In this document: positions 23,897 through 31,805 of the stretch, piece by piece
Layout of the letters: the number at the start of each line of letters is the position of its first letter
Numbering within the stretch: the stretch's first letter is position 1
From: Limisphaerales bacterium
GTDB taxonomy: Bacteria; Verrucomicrobiota; Verrucomicrobiia; Limisphaerales; UBA11358
Direction of reading: 5' to 3'
NCBI GenBank assembly: GCA_003133815.1
Contig: PKZR01000270.1
Span: 2,569 to 35,072 of the forward strand
DNA length: 32,504 nucleotides
Position numbers and translations under genes: made by a program
Notes under the pieces: model-generated
Told to the model about the DNA's origin: nothing
The model's input: only the letters and a program-made list of their open reading frames with translations
The model's database searches: none

Positions 23897-24518
23897 CCGC
23901 TCGAAGGCCAAAAATGCCGCGATGCTCAACCTGCTGGCCACGCCAGGTCTCGGCTCGCTTTTGTGCGGTCGTTGGGTTGCTGGAACCGGACAACTTCTCT
24001 TTTCTGTCGCAGGTTTCACGTTCGTCATAGTGTGGTTTTTCAAGGAAATGATTCCGTATTACGGCATGATGTTCGATGAAGATACGCCGCATTTGCCCGG
24101 CATGAAAATGCTTGCGGCGGGCGGAAACTTGTTTGCCGTCTCGTGGCTCTGGTCGGCGGTGACGAGTTTCAGCTTGTTGCGAGAATCCTCGTCGGGCCGG
24201 TTGCGTTCGCTGGAAAATTCCGCCACGCCACCACAGTTGAAAATGGACGAGACAAAAATTTTCCTGGCACTCAGATCCGTTCCGAACTGGCAGAGAAAGG
24301 CCGACGTGATTTCCCGCACGTTTCAATTCAAGGATTTTCCCGCTGCGATGAAATTCGTGGATGCCGCCGCCCAGCTGGCCGAAGAGGAATGGCATCATCC
24401 CGACATAGACATCCGCTGGAACAAGGTGACGCTCGCGCTTACGACGCACGACGCGGACGGACTGACGGACAAAGATTTCGCACTCGCCAAAAAATTTGAC
24501 GAGATGTCATTTCGTTGA
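23862..24518 (+). CDS. membrane-anchored pterin-4a-carbinolamine dehydratase fusion
   Basis: A 218-residue protein with two parts. Residues 1-110 hold a basic leader and two to three membrane segments (LLATPGLGSLLCGRWVAGTG, then a FVIVWFF span and a LFAVSWLWSAVTSF span). Residues 125-218 match pterin-4a-carbinolamine dehydratase (PCD): FQFKDFPAAMKFVDAAAQLA, then WHHPDIDIRW with the catalytic histidine pair, and TTHDADGLTDKDFALAKKFD with the third histidine. PCD recycles tetrahydrobiopterin cofactor and, in bacteria, is also linked to molybdopterin proteins. Soluble PCD proteins are about 100 residues; the membrane half is extra. The start could be 23856, 23862 or 23922; 23862 is chosen as the first ATG giving a basic leader. 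It overlaps the upstream gene. Confidence 0.88.
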   Translation: MKQFSVNRKPVSRSKAKNAAMLNLLATPGLGSLLCGRWVAGTGQLLFSVAGFTFVIVWFFKEMIPYYGMMFDEDTPHLPGMKMLAAGGNLFAVSWLWSAVTSFSLLRESSSGRLRSLENSATPPQLKMDETKIFLALRSVPNWQRKADVISRTFQFKDFPAAMKFVDAAAQLAEEEWHHPDIDIRWNKVTLALTTHDADGLTDKDFALAKKFDEMSFR

Positions 24519-26051
24519 AGCCGGAGAATTTGTCACCGCTGATGCCGCGGGAATTTTCAGCGCAAGCGACGAGTTCGTTTGCGGCACGCGTCCGAGCCAG
24601 ACGCCGCTGACGCCGTAATACCAGTCAAGGCCCGGAATGTCGGGCTGCCCGGTTCCAACACCGCGGACGACAAGACGGTCTTGCGGACGCATTTTTCTAA
24701 CCCATGGCGCGTAAGCTTTCCCGTCTCCGTTATTCCACATCACGCTGTGATAGACATTGAAATCTTCCATGGGCATGAAAGTGGATTCAAAACCGAGAAT
24801 ATAACGCCAGTCACCGTCTGGATTCTTGTAAAAGGTCTGGTAGAAAAGAGTCATGTCCGCCGAATAAAAAATTCCACCCTTGTCCGGCATCCAGCCTTCA
24901 AGTTCGGGATGCTCCGCCACCGAAAGATATTGTGTCTTCAACGTCGAAGACCAGCGGCTGTTCACGTCATTGGTGGTGACAACATACGCCGTCAACGCCA
25001 GGCCGCAAACCAGACCGAAGCGTTTGAGGGAATCGGGAGCGAAACGCATTTCAAAAAACGACTGCAAGTCGCACGCCAACAAAACCATCAGCGCCGGCGC
25101 GCCCCAATCATCCCAAAAACGATCCGTCTCGCAGCCCATCACCCAGCCCAAAACGGCGAGCCACAACGCGGGATTGCGGTGCAACGGCGTTGCTTCAAAC
25201 TTTGCCAACTGCCGCAAGACAATCATTCCGCCGAGCAGAAGGACCATGAAAACGTCACCGCCGGAAGGTCGCAATTCCGTGACCAGCGTAGATTGCGTCT
25301 CATGCATTCCCATGGCGCGCAACGCCACCTGCAATGCCTCACAAATATATTCCACCGGATGGCCGGTAAGCGCCGCACCCAAAACCGTCGCCAGCATCCA
25401 GCTCAACGCAAGCATGAAGCACCAGCGGAATTGTTGCGCGATGAAAAACGCCGCGACCGGCAGCGCCCAAAGATACCAGACCCCGTGAAAAAATACCGCC
25501 AGGGTGATCAACGATGTCATCCACAAAACCGCCCGCCATTTCGGCGGCGACTGGCCGTGGCGTTGCCACATCAAAAGAATGACCATGAGCACCGCCATGC
25601 TCAATAAAAACGGGCGACCCAGACACAGCCGCGACAAGAGACCCGACGCCATTGAAACCAAAGCCAGCATTGCCAGCCACGCTTCCGGGCGTTTCAGGCA
25701 AGCCATTGCCGACCAGCTGATGAGAAGGAACAGTCCCACAACAGAAAACAGAACCAGTTTCTCGGCGTCACAGTTTGTCCATAGATGTATTTTCTCCAAT
25801 AACAGATTCCAGCCGAACTCGTGATCAATTTTGTAGACATCATTGAGCACGAGAATTTGCGACCAGGACTTTCCGCTCACCGCCTTCGCGGCATGGCGCA
25901 ATGCATCGTCAACCGGCAGATAACCATAGCCGATGATTTTAAAAGGAATCGCCAGGGCGACAAGAATGACAACCGCCCAGATGGAGAGCGGCACATAACG
26001 ACGAAGCGACTCCAGACCTGATGAATCGGATTTGTCATTGTCGTCGGCCAT
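24507..26051 (-). CDS. large polytopic membrane protein, GT-C-like layout
   Basis: A 514-residue protein from ATG 26051 (MADDNDKSDSSGLESLRRYV). It has about eleven membrane segments between residues 20 and 360 and a soluble C-terminal domain of about 150 residues. The first external loop carries paired acidic residues and a histidine (LPVDDALRHAAKAVSG, then DVYKIDHEFGWN). The layout, with an acidic first loop, many spans and a C-terminal periplasmic domain, resembles GT-C glycosyltransferases such as those using polyprenyl-linked sugars, but I cannot confirm a family. The C-terminal domain includes GIFYSADMTLFYQTFYKN and GLDWYYGVSGVWLGRV. It lies 11 bp after the metallo-hydrolase gene and overlaps the convergent PCD gene by 12 bp. 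Confidence 0.8.
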   Translation of the reverse strand: MADDNDKSDSSGLESLRRYVPLSIWAVVILVALAIPFKIIGYGYLPVDDALRHAAKAVSGKSWSQILVLNDVYKIDHEFGWNLLLEKIHLWTNCDAEKLVLFSVVGLFLLISWSAMACLKRPEAWLAMLALVSMASGLLSRLCLGRPFLLSMAVLMVILLMWQRHGQSPPKWRAVLWMTSLITLAVFFHGVWYLWALPVAAFFIAQQFRWCFMLALSWMLATVLGAALTGHPVEYICEALQVALRAMGMHETQSTLVTELRPSGGDVFMVLLLGGMIVLRQLAKFEATPLHRNPALWLAVLGWVMGCETDRFWDDWGAPALMVLLACDLQSFFEMRFAPDSLKRFGLVCGLALTAYVVTTNDVNSRWSSTLKTQYLSVAEHPELEGWMPDKGGIFYSADMTLFYQTFYKNPDGDWRYILGFESTFMPMEDFNVYHSVMWNNGDGKAYAPWVRKMRPQDRLVVRGVGTGQPDIPGLDWYYGVSGVWLGRVPQTNSSLALKIPAASAVTNSPASTK

Positions 26052-26062
26052 GCTGCGCGGAA

Positions 26063-26989
26063 TCAAAACACCTTCGGGACGCCCTCGTCGAGGATTTTTA
26101 TTTGCTCCGTAAGGTTTTCCCTCGTCGCGATTTCAGAAAGCCAGCGCGGCGGCTCGTCCATTTCCTCGAACGACAATTTGAAGGTTCCGTAGTGCATTGG
26201 AACAAAAAATTTCGCGCGCAAATCCTTGAACGCCTGCACCGCCTGGTCCGGGCCCATGTGAACTTTGCGAAAGGTCGCCGGATGGTATGCGCCGATGGGC
26301 AGCAGCGCGATCTCCGGTGCCAGCTTCCTGCCGATTTCCTTGAAGCCGTGGAAATATGCGCTGTCGCCGGCGTGATAAATTTTCCGGCCCTGATGTTCCA
26401 GCATGAATCCGCCATAGCCCCGATGACTGTCGCGCAATGTCCGTGCGCCCCAGTGTTTGCTTGGTGTGAACGTCACCTTCCAGTCGCCCTGCGAAAAGCT
26501 TTCCCACCATTCGAGCTCAATGATGCGGGAAAAGCCAAGGTTGCGCGCCAGGTCGCCGACCCCGCGCGGCATCACGCCGATTTTCGGATTCGGCAGTTTT
26601 CTCAAAGTCGGTTTGTGAAAATGATCGAAATGAGCGTGGGTCAGCAGAACGAGGTCAATCGGCGGTAAATCATTTATTTTCAGGCCGGCGCGTTTAAGGC
26701 GTTTCAACAGGAAAAGCCAGTTCGCAAAATTCGGGTCGATCAGCACGTTCAGGTCTGTGAACTGAATGAGAAACGATGCGTGTCCGATCCATGTGATGGC
26801 CACCTCGCCGTATTTCAATTTGGGGAAAACCGGGCGGCGCGGCTGGCCGTGGCGCGGTGTGAACCAGCCCTTCAAGATCAGCTCCTGAAAAAAAGTGCGC
26901 GGGTTGAAATGCTTCGCCGGCGTCAAATCCTTGAAGGAGCGCGGGAGTTTCCGGCGCGGCGCGGGACGGCTGGATTTTTCTTTCGTCAT
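26063..26989 (-). CDS. metallo-beta-lactamase-fold hydrolase, NAPE-PLD/UlaG-like
   Basis: A 308-residue protein from ATG 26989 (MTKEKSSRPAPRRKLPRSFK); the track start at 27067 runs into the divergent promoter region. The fold's zinc site is clear: LTHAHFDHFHKP (HxHxDH) near residue 115, HWGARTL near 182, GDSAYFHGF near 210, and the last histidine in VPMHYGTFKL near 265. The WIGHASFLIQ strand near 67 is typical of the UlaG/NAPE-hydrolysing phospholipase D group, which acts on phosphodiester or lactone substrates. It lacks a signal peptide, and its basic N-terminus could touch the membrane. It is probably co-transcribed with the large membrane protein gene 11 bp downstream; the substrate is unknown. 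Confidence 0.9.
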   Translation of the reverse strand: MTKEKSSRPAPRRKLPRSFKDLTPAKHFNPRTFFQELILKGWFTPRHGQPRRPVFPKLKYGEVAITWIGHASFLIQFTDLNVLIDPNFANWLFLLKRLKRAGLKINDLPPIDLVLLTHAHFDHFHKPTLRKLPNPKIGVMPRGVGDLARNLGFSRIIELEWWESFSQGDWKVTFTPSKHWGARTLRDSHRGYGGFMLEHQGRKIYHAGDSAYFHGFKEIGRKLAPEIALLPIGAYHPATFRKVHMGPDQAVQAFKDLRAKFFVPMHYGTFKLSFEEMDEPPRWLSEIATRENLTEQIKILDEGVPKVF

Positions 26990-27092
26990 CTGCGATTTGA
27001 CTTTAACAGCCGCCGCGCGTTCGACCAATTTGAAAATTAAATCTGTTCTCACGACATTTGCTTTCAATTTATGCCGCTGCTAAATTGCATTC

Positions 27093-27647
27093 GTGAACAA
27101 ACTCGCAAAGCAGCTTGATCGGTTTCTCCGCCAGCCGCCGAAGCTCGGTAAAAATGTTTTCATCGCCAAAACTGCCACTGTCATCGGCGATGTCACACTC
27201 GGCGCGCATTCCAGCGTGTGGTATGGCGCGGTGCTTCGCGGCGACATCAACCGCATCGTCGTCGGCCACCACTCGAATATCCAGGACAATGCCGTGCTGC
27301 ACCTCGCGGACGATTTTCCGTGTCTCCTTGGCAACTGGGTCACCATTGGCCACGGCGCGATCGTCCACGCATGCAAAATCGGTGATGAATGTCTTGTCGG
27401 CATGGGCGCGGTGATTTTGGACGGAGCTGTCATCGGCAAACAATCCATCATCGGCGCGAAGGCGCTGGTAACGCAGGGAGTGAAAATTCCGCCCGGCTCG
27501 CTAGTACTCGGCGCGCCGGCGAAAGTGGTTCGCAAGCTAACCATGAAAGAGCGCGCCGGCCTGAAATGGTGGGCGCAAAAATACGTGGACAATGGAGCTT
27601 ACTGCTTGAAACACAAAATCAGCCACCCTGATTCGTGCAAAGATTGA
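27093..27647 (+). CDS. gamma-carbonic anhydrase-like hexapeptide protein
   Basis: A 184-residue left-handed beta-helix protein of the YrdA/CaiE/PaaY branch of gamma-class carbonic anhydrases. Hexapeptide repeats begin at NVFIAKTATVIGDVTLGAHS and run to VTQGVKIPPGSLVLGAPAKV, followed by a C-terminal helix with WWAQKYVDN. The three zinc histidines are visible in AVLHLAD and TIGHGAIVHAC. The protein forms trimers with the metal at subunit interfaces. Some members hydrate CO2, others have no measured activity, so catalysis is open. It is divergent from the metallo-hydrolase gene and about 40 bp ahead of the fatty-acid-like operon, though not clearly part of it. Confidence 0.92.
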   Translation: MNKLAKQLDRFLRQPPKLGKNVFIAKTATVIGDVTLGAHSSVWYGAVLRGDINRIVVGHHSNIQDNAVLHLADDFPCLLGNWVTIGHGAIVHACKIGDECLVGMGAVILDGAVIGKQSIIGAKALVTQGVKIPPGSLVLGAPAKVVRKLTMKERAGLKWWAQKYVDNGAYCLKHKISHPDSCKD

Positions 27648-27688
27648 TTTTTTGCCCGCTACCGCACAAACTCCACGGAGATTAAAAA

Positions 27689-28447
27689 ATGGCCGGTTCA
27701 CTTTCAGGAAAAATTGCGTTTGTCACGGGCGGTGCGCGTGGCATTGGTCGCGCCGTCGCGTTGAAACTCGCCACCGCGGGCTGTGACGTGGCCATCGCCT
27801 ATCACAACAGCCATGAAGAAGCCGAGGCCGTCTGCAATTCAATCCGCGCGCTGGGCCGACGCGCGCTTGCCACGCAGGCGGACGTAAGCGATCCCGCCAG
27901 CGTAGCCGAGGCGTTCGCCGAATTTCGCAAAGAATTTGATCGCGTTGACATCGTCATCAGCAACGCCGCCATCGGCGTGCTCAAACCGGCGATGGAGCTT
28001 TCGCTCAAACATTTCCGACGCTGCATGGAAACCAACGCGCTTGCGCTGAATTCGCTCGCTCAAAACGCCGTGCCGATGATGCCGGAAGGCGGCTGCCTCA
28101 TTGGGCTTTCGAGCCTGGGCTCGGTGCGCGCCATTCCACACTACGCATTCATCGGCGCATCGAAGGCCGCGCTGGAATCGCTCGCCCGCGGGCTTGCACA
28201 AGAGCTCGGCCACGCAAAAAGAATACGTGTCAACATCGTCAGCGCCGGAATCGTTGACACCGACGCGCTGAAATTTTTCCCGAACCGGGAACAATTGCTC
28301 GCCGAATACGCACGCCGCACGCCAATCGGCCCGACGCTTACGACAGAACAGGTCGCTGACGCGGTCTATTTGCTTTGCCTGCCGGAAGCAGCGATGATTA
28401 CCGGCCATACGCTCGTTGTGGACGGTGGCTACTGCATTTCAGGATGA
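27689..28447 (+). CDS. FabL-type enoyl-ACP reductase (SDR)
   Basis: A 252-residue SDR with TGGARGIGRAVALKL at the NAD(P)-binding loop and the SNAAIG segment. The catalytic Tyr152 and Lys159 are six residues apart (YAFIGASK), the spacing of enoyl-ACP reductases, unlike the three of ordinary SDRs such as FabG. The following VSAGIVDTDALKFFPNREQL closely resembles Bacillus FabL, where Tyr151 and Lys158 are catalytic. It would reduce the enoyl-ACP double bond, the last step of an elongation cycle. A good Shine-Dalgarno (GGAG at 27677) precedes the ATG. The stop overlaps the next start (ATGA). It heads the operon. Function as FabL is inferred from this motif match. Confidence 0.85.
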   Translation: MAGSLSGKIAFVTGGARGIGRAVALKLATAGCDVAIAYHNSHEEAEAVCNSIRALGRRALATQADVSDPASVAEAFAEFRKEFDRVDIVISNAAIGVLKPAMELSLKHFRRCMETNALALNSLAQNAVPMMPEGGCLIGLSSLGSVRAIPHYAFIGASKAALESLARGLAQELGHAKRIRVNIVSAGIVDTDALKFFPNREQLLAEYARRTPIGPTLTTEQVADAVYLLCLPEAAMITGHTLVVDGGYCISG

Positions 28448-29208
28448 ACGAACCCAAAATTATTGACTCCGGTTTGTCCGGCGGAATTGCCATCGTCACC
28501 GGCGGCAGCCGTGGCATCGGCCGCGCCATCGTCGAAATCCTTGCCGCGTCGGGAATGGAAGTCATTTTTACTTTTCGAGACAACTCGGCGGCGGCAAATG
28601 AAGTCATCGCCGCAAATCCAGGCAAAAAAATTTCCGCGGAGCAGGTGGACGCCCGCGATTCCGCCGCATGTGCCGCTTTCGCGGAAAAAATCATCGATCG
28701 TACGGAGAAAATCGACCTTCTCGTCAACAACGCAGGCGTCATCCGTGATAATTTGCTGGCGATGCTCGACGACGACGACATCAAGGCCGTCCTGGACACC
28801 AACGTGACCGGCACTTTCAACATGACGCGCGCCGTCGCGCCGTATATGATTTCCAAACGTCGCGGCAAAATCGTGAACATCAGTTCCGTCTCCGGCGAGA
28901 AGGGCGGACGGGGCCAGACGAATTATGCGGCGAGCAAAGGCGCGATCAACGCCTTAACGAAGGCGCTCGCCGTCGAACTAGCGCCGCGCGGCATCACGGT
29001 CAATGCCGTAGCGCCGGGCGTCATCGAGACCGAAATGTCGCGCACCGTACGCGAGCTGGCGGGTGACCAGATTCAGTCGCGGATTTTGTTGAAGCGAATC
29101 GGCAAACCGGAAGACATCGCAAATGCAGTCTGGTTTTTAAGTTCGAAATTCGCCGATTACATAACGGGCGAAATATTGCATGTGGATGGCGGATTCAAGA
29201 TGGAGTGA
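28444..29208 (+). CDS. fabG: 3-oxoacyl-ACP reductase FabG
   Basis: A 254-residue classical SDR starting at ATG 28444 (MNEPKIIDSGLSGGIAIVTG); the track start at 28375 is inside the upstream gene. It has TGGSRGIGRA, NNAGV, the catalytic triad ISSVSG with Tyr161 and Lys165 (NYAASK), and PGVIETEMS. The end LHVDGGFKME is standard for FabG. It would reduce beta-ketoacyl-ACP to the 3-hydroxy form using NADPH. Overlap with the upstream stop (ATGA) and a four-base gap to the ACP gene show a single transcription unit. It is likely dedicated to this cluster rather than the housekeeping copy, because it is flanked by a non-standard ACP and ketosynthases. Confidence 0.93.
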   Translation: MNEPKIIDSGLSGGIAIVTGGSRGIGRAIVEILAASGMEVIFTFRDNSAAANEVIAANPGKKISAEQVDARDSAACAAFAEKIIDRTEKIDLLVNNAGVIRDNLLAMLDDDDIKAVLDTNVTGTFNMTRAVAPYMISKRRGKIVNISSVSGEKGGRGQTNYAASKGAINALTKALAVELAPRGITVNAVAPGVIETEMSRTVRELAGDQIQSRILLKRIGKPEDIANAVWFLSSKFADYITGEILHVDGGFKME

Positions 29209-29212
29209 AATT

Positions 29213-29656
29213 ATGAGCAACGAAAACATCACAAAAGAAGAGATCGCAACCATTTTTCCAAAAGTGGCGGAGACGATGGCTGACGCGCTCGGCTGCGACA
29301 AAGAAAAGGTGAAGCTCGACGCGTCGCTGATCGGCGACCTCGGCGCGGAATCCATTGACTTCCTCGACATCATCTTCCGCCTCGAACGAGCTTTCAAAGT
29401 GAAAATCCCGCGCGGCAAAATCGTGGAGGAAGCGCGCGGCCAGCTTTCTGAATCCGAATTCGAGAAGGGCGGAGTGGTGACCGACGCGGGCGTGGCGCGG
29501 CTGAAATCCTTTTTGAGCGAAGTTCCGCCGGAACGTTTCAAAACCCCGTTGAAGTCGGCTGAGATTCCCAAGCTGTTCACCACCGAGACATTTTGCAAAA
29601 TGGTGATCCGTCAACAGCGCGCAACGGCGGCGGACGGCGGCGCAAAGCCGGCTTGA
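29213..29656 (+). CDS. acyl carrier protein with C-terminal extension
   Basis: A 147-residue protein from ATG 29213 (MSNENITKEEIATIFPKVAE), preceded by GGAG at about 29202. Residues 1-85 are an ACP fold: the phosphopantetheine serine is Ser47 in LGAESIDFLDIIF (the usual DSL replaced by ESI). About 60 further residues follow, longer than the 75-90 residue standard ACP, with the segment SEIPKLFTTETFCKM-like (actual AEIPKLFTTETFCKM) near 125. Such an extension may dock to the cluster enzymes, but I know no characterised match. The 3' end overlaps a possible TTG start of the dehydratase gene. Confidence 0.9.
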   Translation: MSNENITKEEIATIFPKVAETMADALGCDKEKVKLDASLIGDLGAESIDFLDIIFRLERAFKVKIPRGKIVEEARGQLSESEFEKGGVVTDAGVARLKSFLSEVPPERFKTPLKSAEIPKLFTTETFCKMVIRQQRATAADGGAKPA

Positions 29657-29670
29657 GCGGACTGACCGGC

Positions 29671-30510
29671 ATGGACGGACATTTTAACGCATTCACTTTT
29701 GTGAATCGCATCACCGAGCTCCAGCCGGGCGGCTCGGTTCTCGGAAGCTATCTAATCCCGCCTCACATCGACGCTTTTCCCCAATCGCTGGCGGCGGAAG
29801 CGCTCGGGCAACTTGCCGCGTGGGCGGCAATGTCAATCGTTGATTTCAAATTCAGGCCGCTCGCCGGGATTGCCGGGCTGGTGGAACTTCTCTCGCCTGT
29901 CCGGCCGGGACAAATGCTGAACCTGTCTGTCGAACTCGAAAGCGTGGACAACGAAGCGACTGCCTATCGCGGCATCGCGAGCGCAGACGGAATTCCTGTG
30001 ATTCGCCTGCAAAATTGTGTCGGCCCCATGTTGCCCGTTGAGGAATTCGACGAGCCGCAGACGTTGCGACAGCATTTCGCCGTGCTGCGAAACGGCGGAT
30101 CGACACCCGGCGGTTTTGGCGGAATTCCTCCGCTCGAGTTTGCGCGCACCGGCGGCGAACCGGGACAGTCTGTTCGCGCCACGCTGGAAATCCCCATGTC
30201 CGCCCCTTTTTTCGCCGATCATTTTCCGCGCCGCCCGGTTTTTCCAGGAGCGCTGCTGATGAATCTGAACATCCAGCTTGCCGCCGTGTTCGCCGCTGAA
30301 ATTCCCGCGCCTGGTGGAGGTCGTTGGGATTTGCGGACGATTTCCGATTTGAAACTGCGCGCATTCATTCCACCCGGCGAAAAATTGGACCTTGAAGCAA
30401 GGCTCGCCAGCCGCATGGAAAATTCCGCAACGATTATCGTGGAAACGCGCAAGGAAAAAAAACTTGTCGGCAGCGCGCGTGTAACGCTCAAGACGGAGGG
30501 AAGCCCATGA
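29671..30510 (+). CDS. FabZ/FabA-like double-hotdog 3-hydroxyacyl-ACP dehydratase
   Basis: A 279-residue protein with two hotdog-like halves. The C-terminal half has the FabZ motif FADHFPRRPVFPGALLMNLN with catalytic His184, but the acidic residue normally following PGxL (as in PGVLMVEAMAQ) is replaced by Asn. The N-terminal half has DAFPQSLAAEALGQLAAW with Glu43 aligned to that missing acid, but no clear HFP. Together they could form one active site, as His and Glu come from opposite subunits in FabZ dimers. The start is ATG 29671; a TTG at 29653 overlapping the ACP stop is an alternative. The stop overlaps the next start (ATGA). It likely dehydrates 3-hydroxyacyl-ACP for this cluster. Confidence 0.85.
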   Translation: MDGHFNAFTFVNRITELQPGGSVLGSYLIPPHIDAFPQSLAAEALGQLAAWAAMSIVDFKFRPLAGIAGLVELLSPVRPGQMLNLSVELESVDNEATAYRGIASADGIPVIRLQNCVGPMLPVEEFDEPQTLRQHFAVLRNGGSTPGGFGGIPPLEFARTGGEPGQSVRATLEIPMSAPFFADHFPRRPVFPGALLMNLNIQLAAVFAAEIPAPGGGRWDLRTISDLKLRAFIPPGEKLDLEARLASRMENSATIIVETRKEKKLVGSARVTLKTEGSP

Positions 30511-31805
30511 CGCCGCGCCGGAGAATCGCCATTACGGGCATCGGCATGGTGACGCCGGTCGGGAACGATGCGCGCACGACTTGGGCGAATTTGCAAGCCG
30601 GACGCAGCGGCCTCGACACGATCCGTCATTTTGATGCAAGCGATTTTCCCGTCCGCATCGGCGCGGCAGTGAAAAACTTTGACGCGGCTGCCGTCATCGG
30701 CAACTCAAAACTTCTCAAGCTCGCCACGCGTGCGAACCGGTTTGCCCTCGCTGCGGCGGAAGAAGCGCTTGCAGATGCAGGAATCCGTCCGACATTATCC
30801 GATGCCCACCGCTGGGGGTTTTGCGTCGGCGCTGGAATGATGGGGCAGGATTTTCGAGAACTGGAAGTTGTCCAAAAATTCTGCGCACCGGACGGTGAGT
30901 TTCAACCGGACGGATTTCTAGCGGACAATTTTCCCGCCGACCCCGTTGCATTTTGCCGCAGCCAGACCAATTCCGGCCTCGCGCTGCTCACGCGCCACTT
31001 TGGGATTCGCGGGTACGCCACGGCTGTTCACACCGCCTGCGCTTCCGGGGGACAAGCTCTCGGCACCGCCCTTAAGGTGATGCGGCGCGGGCATGCTGAT
31101 TTCATGCTGGCCGGCGGTTTCGATTCCATGCTCAACCCGATTGGCATCGCCGCATTTTGCCTGTTGGGTGCGTTGTCCACCGACAACAACGCTCCCGAAC
31201 GCGCGAGCCGCCCGTTCGACGCCACGCGCAATGGCTTTGTCATGGGCGAGGGCGCGGGATTTTTGGTCTTGGAAAATTGGGATTCCGCCCGCAAACGCGG
31301 CGCCAACATTTACGCCGAACTGGCCGGCGACGGAAATTCATTGAGCTGCTATCGCATCACCGATTCGCCGCCGGACGGCGACGGCCCGATTCAGGCTATA
31401 AGACAGGCGCTGGCCGACGCGGGGATTTCACCAGAATCTGTGGATTATGTGAACGCCCATGGAACTTCGACTTTAATGAACGACAAAAGTGAATGCGCCG
31501 CGTTGCGCGTCGTCATGGGAAATCACATCGACCGCGTCGCGGTAAGTTCGACCAAGAGCTGCATGGGACATTTGATAGCGGCGGCGGGCGCGGTTGAGGC
31601 CGCCGTGTGTGCGCTCGCCATCCGCGATGGAATCGCTCCGGTTAATGCAAATTATTTGCTACCTGACCCTGACTGCAACGTGAACATCGTGCGCGAAAAA
31701 TCGCAGCCAATGAAAATCCGCGCCGCGCTCTCAAATTCACTCGGCTTCGGCGGCTCGAACAGTTCGCTCGCCTTCCGTCACCCCGACGAGGTTCCGGACG
31801 CATGA
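30507..31805 (+). CDS. beta-ketoacyl-ACP synthase (FabF-like)
   Basis: A 432-residue thiolase-fold condensing enzyme. The Cys-His-His set is complete: Cys178 (HTACASGGQ), His318 (NAHGTSTLMND) and His355 (SSTKSCMGHLIAAAG). The GFVMGEGAGFLVLE and closing ALSNSLGFGGSNSSLAF segments are typical FabF-type. It would extend acyl-ACP with malonyl-ACP by decarboxylative Claisen condensation. A Shine-Dalgarno (GGAGG) lies a few bases before the ATG. The gene overlaps the dehydratase gene and the second ketosynthase gene by four bases each. Having all three catalytic residues it is an active synthase, not a chain-length factor. Confidence 0.95.
   Translation: MTPRRRIAITGIGMVTPVGNDARTTWANLQAGRSGLDTIRHFDASDFPVRIGAAVKNFDAAAVIGNSKLLKLATRANRFALAAAEEALADAGIRPTLSDAHRWGFCVGAGMMGQDFRELEVVQKFCAPDGEFQPDGFLADNFPADPVAFCRSQTNSGLALLTRHFGIRGYATAVHTACASGGQALGTALKVMRRGHADFMLAGGFDSMLNPIGIAAFCLLGALSTDNNAPERASRPFDATRNGFVMGEGAGFLVLENWDSARKRGANIYAELAGDGNSLSCYRITDSPPDGDGPIQAIRQALADAGISPESVDYVNAHGTSTLMNDKSECAALRVVMGNHIDRVAVSSTKSCMGHLIAAAGAVEAAVCALAIRDGIAPVNANYLLPDPDCNVNIVREKSQPMKIRAALSNSLGFGGSNSSLAFRHPDEVPDA

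Noticed and set aside
24579-25607. Plus-strand 342-residue ORF
   Set aside because: Antisense shadow of the large polytopic membrane protein, with no hydrophobic segments or motifs.
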